In this document: positions 14,715-21,804 of the stretch, piece by piece
Layout: every line of letters starts with the position of its first letter
Numbering within the stretch: the stretch's first letter is position 1
Assembly: GCA_012514895.1 (NCBI GenBank)
Contig: JAAYZK010000078.1
Span: forward strand, 1-38,454
DNA from: Planctomycetota bacterium
Lineage (GTDB): Bacteria > Planctomycetota > Phycisphaerae > SM23-33 > FEN-1343
DNA: 38,454 nucleotides
Direction of reading: 5' to 3'
The notes under the pieces: generated by a model
The model's input: the letters and a program-made list of their open reading frames with translations, nothing else
The model's database searches: none
What the model was told of the DNA's origin: nothing
Position numbers and translations under genes: made by a program

Positions 14715-16286
14715 ATGACAGAGACCATGGCAAAAACCGCAAAAACCGCCAAGAAGGCGAGAACCACGAGGAAGTCCGCCAAGAACGACACCGCCCTGGT
14801 CGTCGAGGAGCAGATCCAGGCTGAGCAGCAGCAGCTCGAAGCTGAGCGGCGGCTCGAGGCCGAGCAGGAGCTCGAGGCCGAGCAGCGGCTCGAGGCCGAG
14901 GCTCAGGAGGGCCGGGCCGAGCAGGCCGTCGCGGTTGACGACGATCCGGTCGCCGAGGCGCCCGTCGAAGAAGAGCTGGACAAGCCGATCAAGGACGCCA
15001 CGCAGGCCAAGTACGAGAAGGTCAAGCGGGGCGAACTGCACCTGACGGACCTGCAGCGGATGACCGTGGCTGAACTGCACGACATCGCCAAGCGGGAAGG
15101 CCTCAGCGAGTACACCGGCCTGAAGAAGCAGGACCTGGTGTTCAAGATCCTCAAGGAGCGGATCCACCGCAGCGGCCTGATGTACGGCGAGGGCGTGCTG
15201 GAAGTGCTCCCCGACGGGTTCGGCTTCCTGCGCAGCCCCGATTACGACTACCTGCCCTGCCCGGACGACATCTACGTGTCGCCCAGCCAGATCCGCCGGT
15301 TCGGCCTGCGCAACGGCATCATCATGGCCGGGCAGATCCGCCCGCCGAAGGAGTCGGAGCGCTACTTCGCGCTGCTGCGCGTCGAGGCGATCAACTTCGA
15401 GGACCCCGACAGGCTGTCCGACAAGATCAACTTCGAGGACCTCACCCCGCTGCACCCCGACAAGCGCATCTTCCTGGAGACCACCTCCGAGGAGATCAAC
15501 ATGCGCGTGGTGAACCTCGTGACGCCCATCGGGTTCGGCCAGCGCATGCTGATCGTGGCTCCGCCGCGGACCGGCAAGACCGTCCTGCTCCAGAAGATCG
15601 CCAACGCGATCTCGGCCAACCACAAGGAGGCGTACGTCATCATCCTGCTGATCGACGAGCGCCCCGAGGAAGTGACCGAGATGAAGCGGGCCACCGAAGC
15701 CGAGGTCATCTCCTCGACGTTTGACGAGCCGGCCAGCCGGCACATCCAGATCGCCGAGATGGTGATCGAGAAGGCCAAGCGCATGGTCGAGTACGGCCAC
15801 GACGTGGTGATCCTGCTGGACAGCATCACCCGCCTGGCCCGCGCCTACAACACCGAGATGCCCCACAGCGGCAAAATCCTCACCGGCGGCGTGGACGCCT
15901 CGGCCCTGCAGAAGCCCAAGCGCTTCTTCGGCGCCGCCCGCAACATCGAGGAGGGCGGGTCGCTGACCATCATCGGCACCGCGCTGGTCGATACGGGCTC
16001 GAAGATGGACGAGGTGATCTTCGAGGAGTTCAAGGGCACCGGCAACAGCGAGCTTCATCTCGACCGCCGCCTGGTCGACCGCCGCGTGTGGCCCGCCATC
16101 GACATCAGCCGCAGCGGCACCCGCAAGGAGGAACTCCTGCTGGATCCGCGCGAACTGAAGCTGACCTACCGCCTCCGCAAGGTTCTCAGCGAGATGAACC
16201 CCGTCGAGGCGATGGAACTGCTGATCGGACGCCTCACCAAGCTGAAGACGAATGCCGAGTTCCTGATGTCCATGGCCGTCGACTAG
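14715..16286 (+). CDS. rho: Transcription termination factor Rho
   Basis: A 523-residue protein, about 100 residues longer than E. coli Rho (419). The extra N-terminus (about 1-90) begins Lys/Ala/Thr-rich, then turns into an Glu/Ala/Leu/Gln-rich helical stretch encoded by 18-base tandem repeats, then an acidic segment. The Rho core follows: N-terminal helical domain ([20 protein letters not shown]), the cold-shock-like RNA-binding domain ([18 protein letters not shown]), Walker [14 protein letters not shown] (Lys288), Walker [17 protein letters not shown], the Q-loop/R-loop ([20 protein letters not shown]) and the arginine-finger region ([16 protein letters not shown]). It is a hexameric RNA helicase that ends transcription. 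Two ATGs (14715 and 14727) are possible: GGAGGT lies one base before the first and 13 before the second, so the start is uncertain by four codons. Confidence 0.97.
   Translation: MTETMAKTAKTAKKARTTRKSAKNDTALVVEEQIQAEQQQLEAERRLEAEQELEAEQRLEAEAQEGRAEQAVAVDDDPVAEAPVEEELDKPIKDATQAKYEKVKRGELHLTDLQRMTVAELHDIAKREGLSEYTGLKKQDLVFKILKERIHRSGLMYGEGVLEVLPDGFGFLRSPDYDYLPCPDDIYVSPSQIRRFGLRNGIIMAGQIRPPKESERYFALLRVEAINFEDPDRLSDKINFEDLTPLHPDKRIFLETTSEEINMRVVNLVTPIGFGQRMLIVAPPRTGKTVLLQKIANAISANHKEAYVIILLIDERPEEVTEMKRATEAEVISSTFDEPASRHIQIAEMVIEKAKRMVEYGHDVVILLDSITRLARAYNTEMPHSGKILTGGVDASALQKPKRFFGAARNIEEGGSLTIIGTALVDTGSKMDEVIFEEFKGTGNSELHLDRRLVDRRVWPAIDISRSGTRKEELLLDPRELKLTYRLRKVLSEMNPVEAMELLIGRLTKLKTNAEFLMSMAVD
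14832..14903 (+). repeat. 18-base tandem repeats inside rho
   Basis: Four in-frame copies of an 18-base unit, the last three nearly identical (type CGGCTCGAGGCCGAGCAG), encode the hexapeptide [QRE]-L-E-A-E-x. The encoded region is a strongly charged single helix. The copy number is likely to vary between related strains. Confidence 0.85.
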
Positions 16287-16340
16287 GACTTGAAGTCCCG
16301 GATCTGAGATCCGTGCTTCGGTCGCACGCCAGACCGCAAC

Positions 16341-16369
16341 GGGCCGGCCTTCGGGTCGGCCCTTTTTTT
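16341..16369 (+). terminator. Intrinsic terminator of rho
   Basis: GGGCCGGCC-TTCG-GGTCGGCCC (16341-16362) forms a nine-pair stem with one G-U pair and the very stable UUCG tetraloop, followed by seven T residues. It lies 55 bases after the rho stop. A textbook Rho-independent terminator. Confidence 0.93.
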
Positions 16370-16396
16370 GGGCTCGCCGTCGCGATGGAGACTGCA

Positions 16397-17047
16397 ATGA
16401 AGGCTGTGCTGTTCGACCTGGACGGGACGCTGCTTGATACGCTGGACGACCTGGCCGCCTCGATGAACGCCGTGCTCGCCGAGGAGGGGCTGCCGACGGC
16501 GCCGGCCGAAGCCCACAAGTTCATGATCGGCGACGGGGTGCTCAACTACGTCCTGCGCGCCCTGCCGGCCGGACGGCGCGGCGACGAGGCCCTCGTTCAG
16601 CGCATCGTCCGGGCCTACCGCGCCCGCTACGCCGCCAACTGGGCCAACACCACCTGCGCCTACGACGGCGTCGACGCCCTGCTGGACGGGCTGGGGCATC
16701 GCGGGCTGCGCCTGGCGGTCCTGTCCAACAAGCCCGACGGGTTCACCCGCGACATGGTGAGCCACTTCCTCGGACGCGTCCCCTTCGAGATCGTCCGCGG
16801 CGCCACCGACGGCGTTCCGCTCAAACCCGATCCGGCCGCAGCGCTGGCGATCGCCGGGCAGATGGCCGTCGATCCGGCCGATTTCCTCTACCTCGGCGAC
16901 ACGGCCACCGACATGCGGACCGCCCGCGCCGCCGGCATGTTCGCCGTCGGCGCCCTGTGGGGATTCCGCCCCCGCGCCGAGCTGCAGGAGGCCGGCGCGC
17001 AGGCGCTGATCGCCCACCCGACGGACCTGCTGGCCTACGCGTCCTGA
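16397..17047 (+). CDS. HAD-superfamily phosphatase, phosphoglycolate phosphatase-like
   Basis: A 216-residue protein. HAD motif I is FDLDGTLLDT (Asp7 nucleophile, Asp9 acid-base). Motif II is LAVLSNKPD (Ser), motif III the Lys of PLKPDP, and motif IV LGDTATDMRTA with the metal-binding Asp residues. The helical cap between motif I and II (residues about 15-85) and the sequence GFRPRAELQEAGA match the Gph/PGP subfamily, which hydrolyses 2-phosphoglycolate from DNA repair or photorespiratory-type reactions. Related pyrophosphatases (PpaX) look alike, so the substrate is not certain. The ATG at 16397 is preferred to 16385 because GGAG lies five bases upstream of it. The gene follows the rho terminator, so it needs its own promoter. 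Cytoplasmic. Confidence 0.88.
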   Translation: MKAVLFDLDGTLLDTLDDLAASMNAVLAEEGLPTAPAEAHKFMIGDGVLNYVLRALPAGRRGDEALVQRIVRAYRARYAANWANTTCAYDGVDALLDGLGHRGLRLAVLSNKPDGFTRDMVSHFLGRVPFEIVRGATDGVPLKPDPAAALAIAGQMAVDPADFLYLGDTATDMRTARAAGMFAVGALWGFRPRAELQEAGAQALIAHPTDLLAYAS

Positions 17048-17057
17048 CGCTTGGCCG

Positions 17058-17086
17058 TTGGCAGACGCCGCCGGCCGGTGTACCAT
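17058..17086 (+). promoter_or_regulatory. Candidate promoter of the large membrane protein
   Basis: TTGGCA, 17-base spacer, TACCAT (5/6 and 4/6 matches), preceded by TG at the -10 box. Transcription would start near 17093, about 42 bases before the GTG at 17135. Confidence 0.48.
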
Positions 17087-17134
17087 CATGGCACGGGGGG
17101 CCGGTCGATCGTACGTCACAGGGAGGCGCCGGGC

Positions 17135-19324
17135 GTGCACCGTTACGGATACAAGATAGCGCACATCGTCGCGACCGCCACGATCTGGCTGTGGGCGATG
17201 GCCTTGGGGGGTGTGTGGTGGCGGATGGGCGGGGGGGGCATGCCGGCGCTGTGGACGCTCGTGGCCGCGGCGCTCGGGGCGTTCGCCCTGGGCGTGGCCG
17301 CCCCGGTCCAGTTCTTCCGTCTGGCCGGCTGGGCGGCGAAGGCCCTGGCCCACCGGCAGTGGCTGGCCGTGCCGGCCCTGGAAGGGGTGGCCCCGGACAT
17401 TCCCCAATGGATCTCCAGGCTGCTGGGGGCCTCCCTGCTGATGGCCGCCGCCGGGGGCGTGATCAGCGCCGGCGCTGTGATCGCCGCCGTCGGCGCCGCC
17501 GGGCGTCTGGCGGGCGCCTTCCTGTTGCCCGGTGCCCTGTGGCGGCTGGTGCACTGGGCCCTGCTGACCGTGGCGCTGCTGGCGTGGGGGGTCGGCGCGG
17601 CGCTGGTGCATCGGACCGTGTCGCTGGGCACGGCGCCGGCGGCCGAAGGGGAGGACGAGCCCTGGCGGTGGACGCACGTGGACTGGGTCTGGGGGTTGGC
17701 CCTGGCGGCGGCGGTCGCGGCGCTGGCCTACAGGACCGCCGCCGACCCGCTGGTCGTGGCCCTGGCGGCGGGGGGGGTGCAGATTGCCGCGGGCCTGATC
17801 CTCGTGCGGACGCGTTTCGACGTGCGCCTCGTCGAGGCGCCCGGCCCGGCGTCGGTGACGCGGCCGTCGGCGGGGCTCTGCGCGGGGGTCCTGGTCGGTG
17901 CGGCGGCGATGACGGTGATCGCCTGCGCCCAGGTCCGCACGCTGGGCGACCTGTGGGGCGTCTCGCCGGCCGGCCAGTGCCTCGTGCTCGCCGTATCGGC
18001 CGCGATCTCCGGGGCGCTGCATCGCCGCTGGGGCGCCCGGCGGTTCGTCCGGCCCGACAGGATCTTCGCCGGCGGCGCGGTCCTGGTGGCGGCCGCGGTC
18101 ACCGCCCAACTGGCGCTGGCCCTGACGGCGGTGGCGGCGGCTCCGGCGGGCCGGTGGCTGGCGGCCGCGGCGCTGCTGGGGCAGCCTCCCCTGGCCGCCG
18201 GGGCGGTGCTGGGGCTGCTGGCGCACCGCAAGCGGTTCGACCGCGCCGGCGGGACCGCGCGGCAGTGGATGCAGTGGATGCTGGCCGGGCTGGCGGCGGG
18301 TTGCCTGGCGTCGGCGGCGGGGCCGGGCGTTCTGGGGGCCACCACGGCCATCCTGGTGCTGCTGGGGTGCCTGGCAGCGGCTGTCGTGACGGGCATCGGA
18401 GGCTGCCGCGGGACGGACCGCCAGGTCGCCTGGGCCTTCGCCGGCGGGGTGCTGCTGCTGGCGCTGACGGCAGCCCTGACAGCCGCGGCGACGGATCTGC
18501 GGCGGCAGGGCGGACCGCACGTCCGGGCGGGGGCGTGGTTGACCGCTTACGAGCAGTCCGGCCTGGTCGGCTACCTGCCCCGCCCGTCGCGGCCGGCGGA
18601 TCCCCAGCTCGATCGCCGCTTCGTGGACATGCTCCGCACCGTCCTGGGCCGCGCCGAAGGCGATGACGATCCCGCCCGCGACGCCGTCGTCCCCGGTCCG
18701 CGGTGGCTGCTGGTGGTCCGCCGGCCGATGGTCGAGCCGGCCGCGCCGCCGCTGGTGGCCACGACGGCCGTCGCCGATCCGGCCATGCTGGCGCTGCCCG
18801 CGTGGCGGGGGCGTCCGGCGGGGGACCTGTTCACCACCGTGGCCGCCGGACCCTTCAGGTACCACGGGATCCTTCACGCGCCGATGCGCGCCGACCACCC
18901 GGCCGCCGGAGTCGTCTTCAACCGCCGGATGCTGGCGGATCTCCAGGAGCGGCTGGCGCCCGGCGGCGTCCTGGCGGTTCACGCCTGGGCCGTCGGTGAC
19001 GACATCGGGCCCATCCTGGCAGTGGCGCGGGCGGCCCGGGAGAACGCCGGCCCGCTGCTCGTCGCGGTGCGCCTGACCGACTGGGGCGCCGAGATGCTCA
19101 TCCTGGCGCGCCAGGACGGCCGTCCCTGGACCGCTGAGTCGACGGCCCTCCTGTGCACCGGCCTGGGCGACGACGTCGCGATCCTCCCCGACAGCGGCCT
19201 GTCGGCCCTCTGGGTCGACGTCCCCGCCTGGAACCATTCCCTCACGCCACCCGCCCCCAAAGGCACAGCCACCCTCTCACGACTCCGTACGCTGCTCCAG
19301 GCCGCTGGATCCCCTGCGCGATAG
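17135..19324 (+). CDS. Polytopic membrane protein with a spermidine-synthase-like C-terminal domain
   Basis: A 729-residue protein starting VHRYGYKIAH at a GTG eight bases after GGGAGG. The frame is open 28 codons further up but without a ribosome site. Residues 1-500 hold about twelve hydrophobic helices in groups, rich in Ala, Gly, Leu and Val. After TDLRRQGGPHVRAG a soluble domain of about 220 residues follows. It contains VVFNRRMLADLQERLAPGGV, which resembles the segment after the active site in membrane-fused polyamine aminopropyltransferase (SpeE-like) proteins. The glycine-rich SAM-binding motif and the catalytic Asp of true SpeE are not visible, so the enzyme may be inactive or divergent. 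Such fusions are common in Planctomycetota and have no settled role. The protein is not obviously tied to its neighbours. Confidence 0.6.
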   Translation: MHRYGYKIAHIVATATIWLWAMALGGVWWRMGGGGMPALWTLVAAALGAFALGVAAPVQFFRLAGWAAKALAHRQWLAVPALEGVAPDIPQWISRLLGASLLMAAAGGVISAGAVIAAVGAAGRLAGAFLLPGALWRLVHWALLTVALLAWGVGAALVHRTVSLGTAPAAEGEDEPWRWTHVDWVWGLALAAAVAALAYRTAADPLVVALAAGGVQIAAGLILVRTRFDVRLVEAPGPASVTRPSAGLCAGVLVGAAAMTVIACAQVRTLGDLWGVSPAGQCLVLAVSAAISGALHRRWGARRFVRPDRIFAGGAVLVAAAVTAQLALALTAVAAAPAGRWLAAAALLGQPPLAAGAVLGLLAHRKRFDRAGGTARQWMQWMLAGLAAGCLASAAGPGVLGATTAILVLLGCLAAAVVTGIGGCRGTDRQVAWAFAGGVLLLALTAALTAAATDLRRQGGPHVRAGAWLTAYEQSGLVGYLPRPSRPADPQLDRRFVDMLRTVLGRAEGDDDPARDAVVPGPRWLLVVRRPMVEPAAPPLVATTAVADPAMLALPAWRGRPAGDLFTTVAAGPFRYHGILHAPMRADHPAAGVVFNRRMLADLQERLAPGGVLAVHAWAVGDDIGPILAVARAARENAGPLLVAVRLTDWGAEMLILARQDGRPWTAESTALLCTGLGDDVAILPDSGLSALWVDVPAWNHSLTPPAPKGTATLSRLRTLLQAAGSPAR

Positions 19325-19502
19325 ATGGCCGCGGCCGCACCGCAAACAGGCGGGGAACGGCACGAGAAGGGGTCTTCTCCTCCAGGCAGCCTGTCAGCCG
19401 CCAAAGGAGGGACCGGATCCTCTGAAAGGGCGTCGGCCACGAAGCTTGTCATAACCACTTGTTAATAAAGTCTATGTAAGATCAGCTTCAGGCGTGGGGC
19501 GT

Positions 19503-19531
19503 TTGACGTCTGCCGATTCCCCCAAGATTAT
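19503..19531 (+). promoter_or_regulatory. Candidate promoter of the pilus locus
   Basis: TTGACG, exactly 17 bases, GATTAT (5/6 and 4/6), in the AT-richer stretch 19446-19580 between two very GC-rich regions. It points toward the pilin genes and would give a leader of about 600 bases before the major pilin ATG at 20136. The stretch just upstream (19446-19480) also holds TTGTCA and TCTATG, badly spaced. Confidence 0.5.
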
Positions 19532-19588
19532 CCATTTTATCTATGTGCTCTATTTGCTCTCACCTTGTGCAGATTCTAAGGTCCCTTT

Positions 19589-19670
19589 GTGCGAACTGAG
19601 ATGCGCCTGACGACCGCCCGGACAGGGGTCGTCAGGGGGTTCGCACGGGCGGGCCGGAATGGACGGCCCG
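19589..19670 (+). ncRNA. Structured leader element upstream of the pilin operon (candidate)
   Basis: Outer arms GTGCGAAC (19589-19596) and GTTCGCAC (19639-19646) enclose a perfect ten-base stem CCTGACGACC/GGTCGTCAGG (19606-19615, 19627-19636). A second hairpin CGGGCC/GGCCCG follows at 19650-19670. No T-run follows, so it is not an intrinsic terminator. It lies 50 bases after the candidate promoter and well before the 19-codon frame. It does not match the c-di-GMP-I, c-di-GMP-II, SAM, cobalamin or glycine riboswitch cores as I know them. It may be a regulatory leader RNA or a separate small RNA. Confidence 0.4.
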
Positions 19671-19906
19671 AGGCGAAGGCGGATTGACAAGTGGTGGCGT
19701 TGGATTGCCCGGTTCGGCCGTGCCTGTCGGCCAAGGCGGCGCCATGATGGATGTTAAGCGAGTTAGTTAAGGCGATCCCCCTAAGGTCCGATAGGCAAGT
19801 ACGGCCGGGCTGGAGGCAACGACAGATGACCCAACGTTTGGGTGCCCGTGCTCATGACCGGTCCGCTGCGGCGGGCCGGCGAGCCATCCGCACAAAGGAG
19901 GTGACC

Positions 19907-19966
19907 ATGTCACGCGGATCGAGAGATGTTGGATTCATCTTTTTGCGAACCCCTGAAGTTGTCTGA
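19907..19966 (+). CDS. Possible 19-residue leader peptide before the pilin operon
   Basis: MSRGSRDVGFIFLRTPEVV, preceded by AAAGGAGGTGACC, an almost complete complement of the 16S rRNA 3' end and the strongest ribosome site in the window. The peptide has no known family. Its stop lies 169 bases before the pilin ATG. A reading frame this short with such a strong site suggests a leader peptide whose translation controls downstream expression, or a landing site for ribosomes. It could also be chance. The 130 bases after it hold a small hairpin (CCGAA/TTCGG, 20097-20112) directly before the pilin ribosome site. Confidence 0.4.
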   Translation: MSRGSRDVGFIFLRTPEVV

Positions 19967-20135
19967 ACCGGGCCGACCGCGAGACCGTGCGGTGGCCTCG
20001 ACATGGGCGCGTGGCACAGCCCACCCCACTCGTTCGCCGGGCCGTACCCCTGCTGAGAAATCGTATCCCGTGAGAGTACGTACCACAAACACCTGGCCGA
20101 AGAGCCTTTCGGTATCCTGCAACGGAGGACGAACA

Positions 20136-20621
20136 ATGAAGCGCAGTGGTTTCACTCTGGTTGAAATTCTGATCGTCGTGATCATCCTGGGCATCCTGGC
20201 CGCGATCGTCGTGCCGCAGTTCACCGACGCGTCCAACGAGGCCCGCATGTCGAGCATCCAGTCGGATCTGCAGACCGTCCGCTCGCAGATCGAGCTGTAC
20301 AAGGCCCAGCACAAGGACGTCGATCCCTGGACCAACGGCGGCGGGACTTCAGCGGGATTCTGGACCCAGATGACCGAGAAGACCGACGCCGACGGCAACA
20401 CGGGTCTGGCCACCAGCGTCCTGGGGCCGTACCTCGGGCAGATCCCGGCCAACCCCTGGGGTCCGGCGGACAACGAAGACACCGTGTCGGTGACCGACGG
20501 TGACGCCGGTGCCGCCTGGTACTGGGATGCCGCGACCGGCCGCTTCGAGGCCATCGGCACCGTGGACCTGAACGGTGACGGCGACACCCTCGATGACAAC
20601 GAAGATCTTTCGCAGCTCTGA
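20136..20621 (+). CDS. Major pilin / GspG-like pseudopilin
   Basis: A 161-residue prepilin beginning MKRSGFTLVEILIVVIILGI. The short basic leader with Gly5 before Phe6 and Glu at mature position 5 is the type III signal cleaved by prepilin peptidase. The hydrophobic helix of about 20 residues carries it in the inner membrane and then the filament core. The C-terminal domain has GPYLGQIPANPWG, the NPWG element of GspG-type pilins, and ends with VDLNGDGDTLDDNEDL, an EF-hand-like acidic loop that probably binds calcium as in GspG. CGGAGG lies seven bases before the ATG. A strong hairpin follows the gene. First of a series of pilins, it is the likely main subunit. Whether it forms a type IV pilus or a secretion pseudopilus is open. 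Confidence 0.92.
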   Translation: MKRSGFTLVEILIVVIILGILAAIVVPQFTDASNEARMSSIQSDLQTVRSQIELYKAQHKDVDPWTNGGGTSAGFWTQMTEKTDADGNTGLATSVLGPYLGQIPANPWGPADNEDTVSVTDGDAGAAWYWDAATGRFEAIGTVDLNGDGDTLDDNEDLSQL

Positions 20622-20646
20622 TCCGCACCTGTGAACGCAGCATCCC

Positions 20647-20677
20647 GGCCCGGTCGACTGCTCTGGTCGACCGGGCC
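20647..20677 (+). repeat. Perfect 12-base hairpin after the major pilin
   Basis: GGCCCGGTCGAC-TGCTCTG-GTCGACCGGGCC. The stem is perfect, with a seven-base loop and no T-run. It probably protects the pilin message from 3' decay or lets only part of the transcripts continue, so that the major pilin is made in excess over the machine. Confidence 0.75.
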
Positions 20678-20762
20678 CGTTGCATGTTGAACGATTCCAC
20701 CATTCCCGGGGCCGCCGGGTGCGTCCCATCGACCCGGCGGCCCGCATCGAGCGACCTGAGCC

Positions 20763-21251
20763 ATGCGAAACGCATTCACACTCGTCGAAGTGCTGCTGGT
20801 CGTGATCATCCTGGGCATCCTGGCGGCGCTGGTGATGCCGGTCGTCGCCGATGCCAGCCAGGGGTCCAAGGCCAGCGCGCTGAAAGAGACGCTGCAGACG
20901 ATGCGGGGCCAGTGCCAGATGTACTACACGCAGCACGAAGGCAAGGCGCCGGGCTACCCGGCCGAGGGGACGGTGGCGACGGCCGAGCTGCTGAAGGCTC
21001 AACTGGCCGCGTTCACGGATGCGGCCGGCAACGCCGTCGAGGCCGGGGCGGGCGCGCTGGGTCCTTACATCTACAAGTGGCCGATCAACCCGATCAACGG
21101 CAAGGACGACGTCACCATCGTTGGTGACGGCGCACCGCTGCCGGAGGCGGCCAGCGACGGGGCCGGATGGATCTACCAGGCCTCCACCATGACCTTCCGT
21201 TCCGACGCCGTCGGCCAGGACGCCGCGGGCCGGGACTACTACGACTACTGA
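20763..21251 (+). CDS. Second GspG-type pilin
   Basis: A 162-residue prepilin beginning MRNAFTLVEVLLVVIILGI. The residue before the cleavage site is Ala instead of the usual Gly, which prepilin peptidases tolerate but process less well. Glu5 of the mature protein is present. The head domain (GPYIYKWPINPINGKDDV) keeps the P-x-N-P-x-N-G element of the first pilin, and the two are clearly paralogues. The ribosome site is weak, in keeping with lower expression than the first pilin after the intervening hairpin. The C-terminus is Tyr/Asp-rich (GRDYYDY). Probably a minor pilin or an alternative subunit. Confidence 0.88.
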   Translation: MRNAFTLVEVLLVVIILGILAALVMPVVADASQGSKASALKETLQTMRGQCQMYYTQHEGKAPGYPAEGTVATAELLKAQLAAFTDAAGNAVEAGAGALGPYIYKWPINPINGKDDVTIVGDGAPLPEAASDGAGWIYQASTMTFRSDAVGQDAAGRDYYDY

Positions 21252-21268
21252 ACCGGCGGCGACCTACC

Positions 21269-21793
21269 ATGCGCAGACACCACCGGACAACGGGCGGTCG
21301 GGGTTTCACGCTGGCCGAAGTGCTCATCGCTTCGGCCATGCTGGCGTTTGTCGCCTCGGCGGTCATGGTGCCCTACGCGGCCGGCATCCAGAACGACCGC
21401 TTCTGCGGGATTCACACCGAGGCCGTCGCCCTGGGGCAGGACCTGATGGAGGACATCCTGGCCCTGCCGTTCTACGATCCTGAGACGCCCGACACCCTGG
21501 CGCTGGGGCCCGACGCCGGGGAGTTCACGCGCGCCACGTTCGACAACATCGATGATTATCACGGCTACAGCGAGGCCGAGGGCGTCGTCACGCTGGCGTT
21601 GACGGACATCGAGCCCGACGACGTCACCGAGGGACTGTGGCGCGAGGTGACCGTCACCTACCTCCGTCTGCCCGGACAGCCTGAACCCGGCCCTGAGGAC
21701 AAGCCTTTCAGCGCCTGCCACGTCACCGTGACAGTGTACTGCAACGCCGAGATGATGACTTCGATGGAGCGGCTGATCTACGCCAACCCGTAG
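21269..21793 (+). CDS. Minor pseudopilin, GspI/PilV-like
   Basis: A 174-residue protein with a 12-residue basic leader (MRRHHRTTGGRG) and the cleavage motif GFTLAEVLIA, followed by a hydrophobic helix with polar breaks. The helix after it contains HTEAVALGQDLMEDILALPFYDP, typical of GspI/PilV minor pilins, where the residues after the membrane helix pack at the filament tip. The rest is a small beta-rich domain with many Asp and Glu. It begins 17 bases after the second pilin and ends 11 bases before the next pseudopilin. In secretion and pilus systems the I, J, K and H pseudopilins form a tip complex that primes assembly. Confidence 0.83.
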   Translation: MRRHHRTTGGRGFTLAEVLIASAMLAFVASAVMVPYAAGIQNDRFCGIHTEAVALGQDLMEDILALPFYDPETPDTLALGPDAGEFTRATFDNIDDYHGYSEAEGVVTLALTDIEPDDVTEGLWREVTVTYLRLPGQPEPGPEDKPFSACHVTVTVYCNAEMMTSMERLIYANP

Positions 21794-21804
21794 AGGTGAG
21801 CACC

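Noticed and set aside
14513-14824. Open frame after AAGGAAG in the rho leader
   Set aside because: It runs into the rho coding sequence in another frame and has shadow-like Arg/Gly-rich composition.
16283-19237. A 984-codon minus-strand open frame opposite the HAD and membrane protein genes
   Set aside because: Low-complexity Arg/Gln/Pro/Gly-rich product without motifs; the plus-strand genes have ribosome sites and, for HAD, all catalytic motifs.
19690-19715. Possible sigma-54 promoter (TGGCGTTGGATTGC) before the pilin
   Set aside because: The GG and GC elements are nine bases apart instead of ten, and the -24 box lacks the AC of TGGCAC.
19740-19900. Possible c-di-GMP-I riboswitch in the pilin leader
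   Set aside because: Fragments such as GGCAA are present, but the conserved core GGGACGCAAAGCC and the GGTAGGTAGCGGG half are absent.
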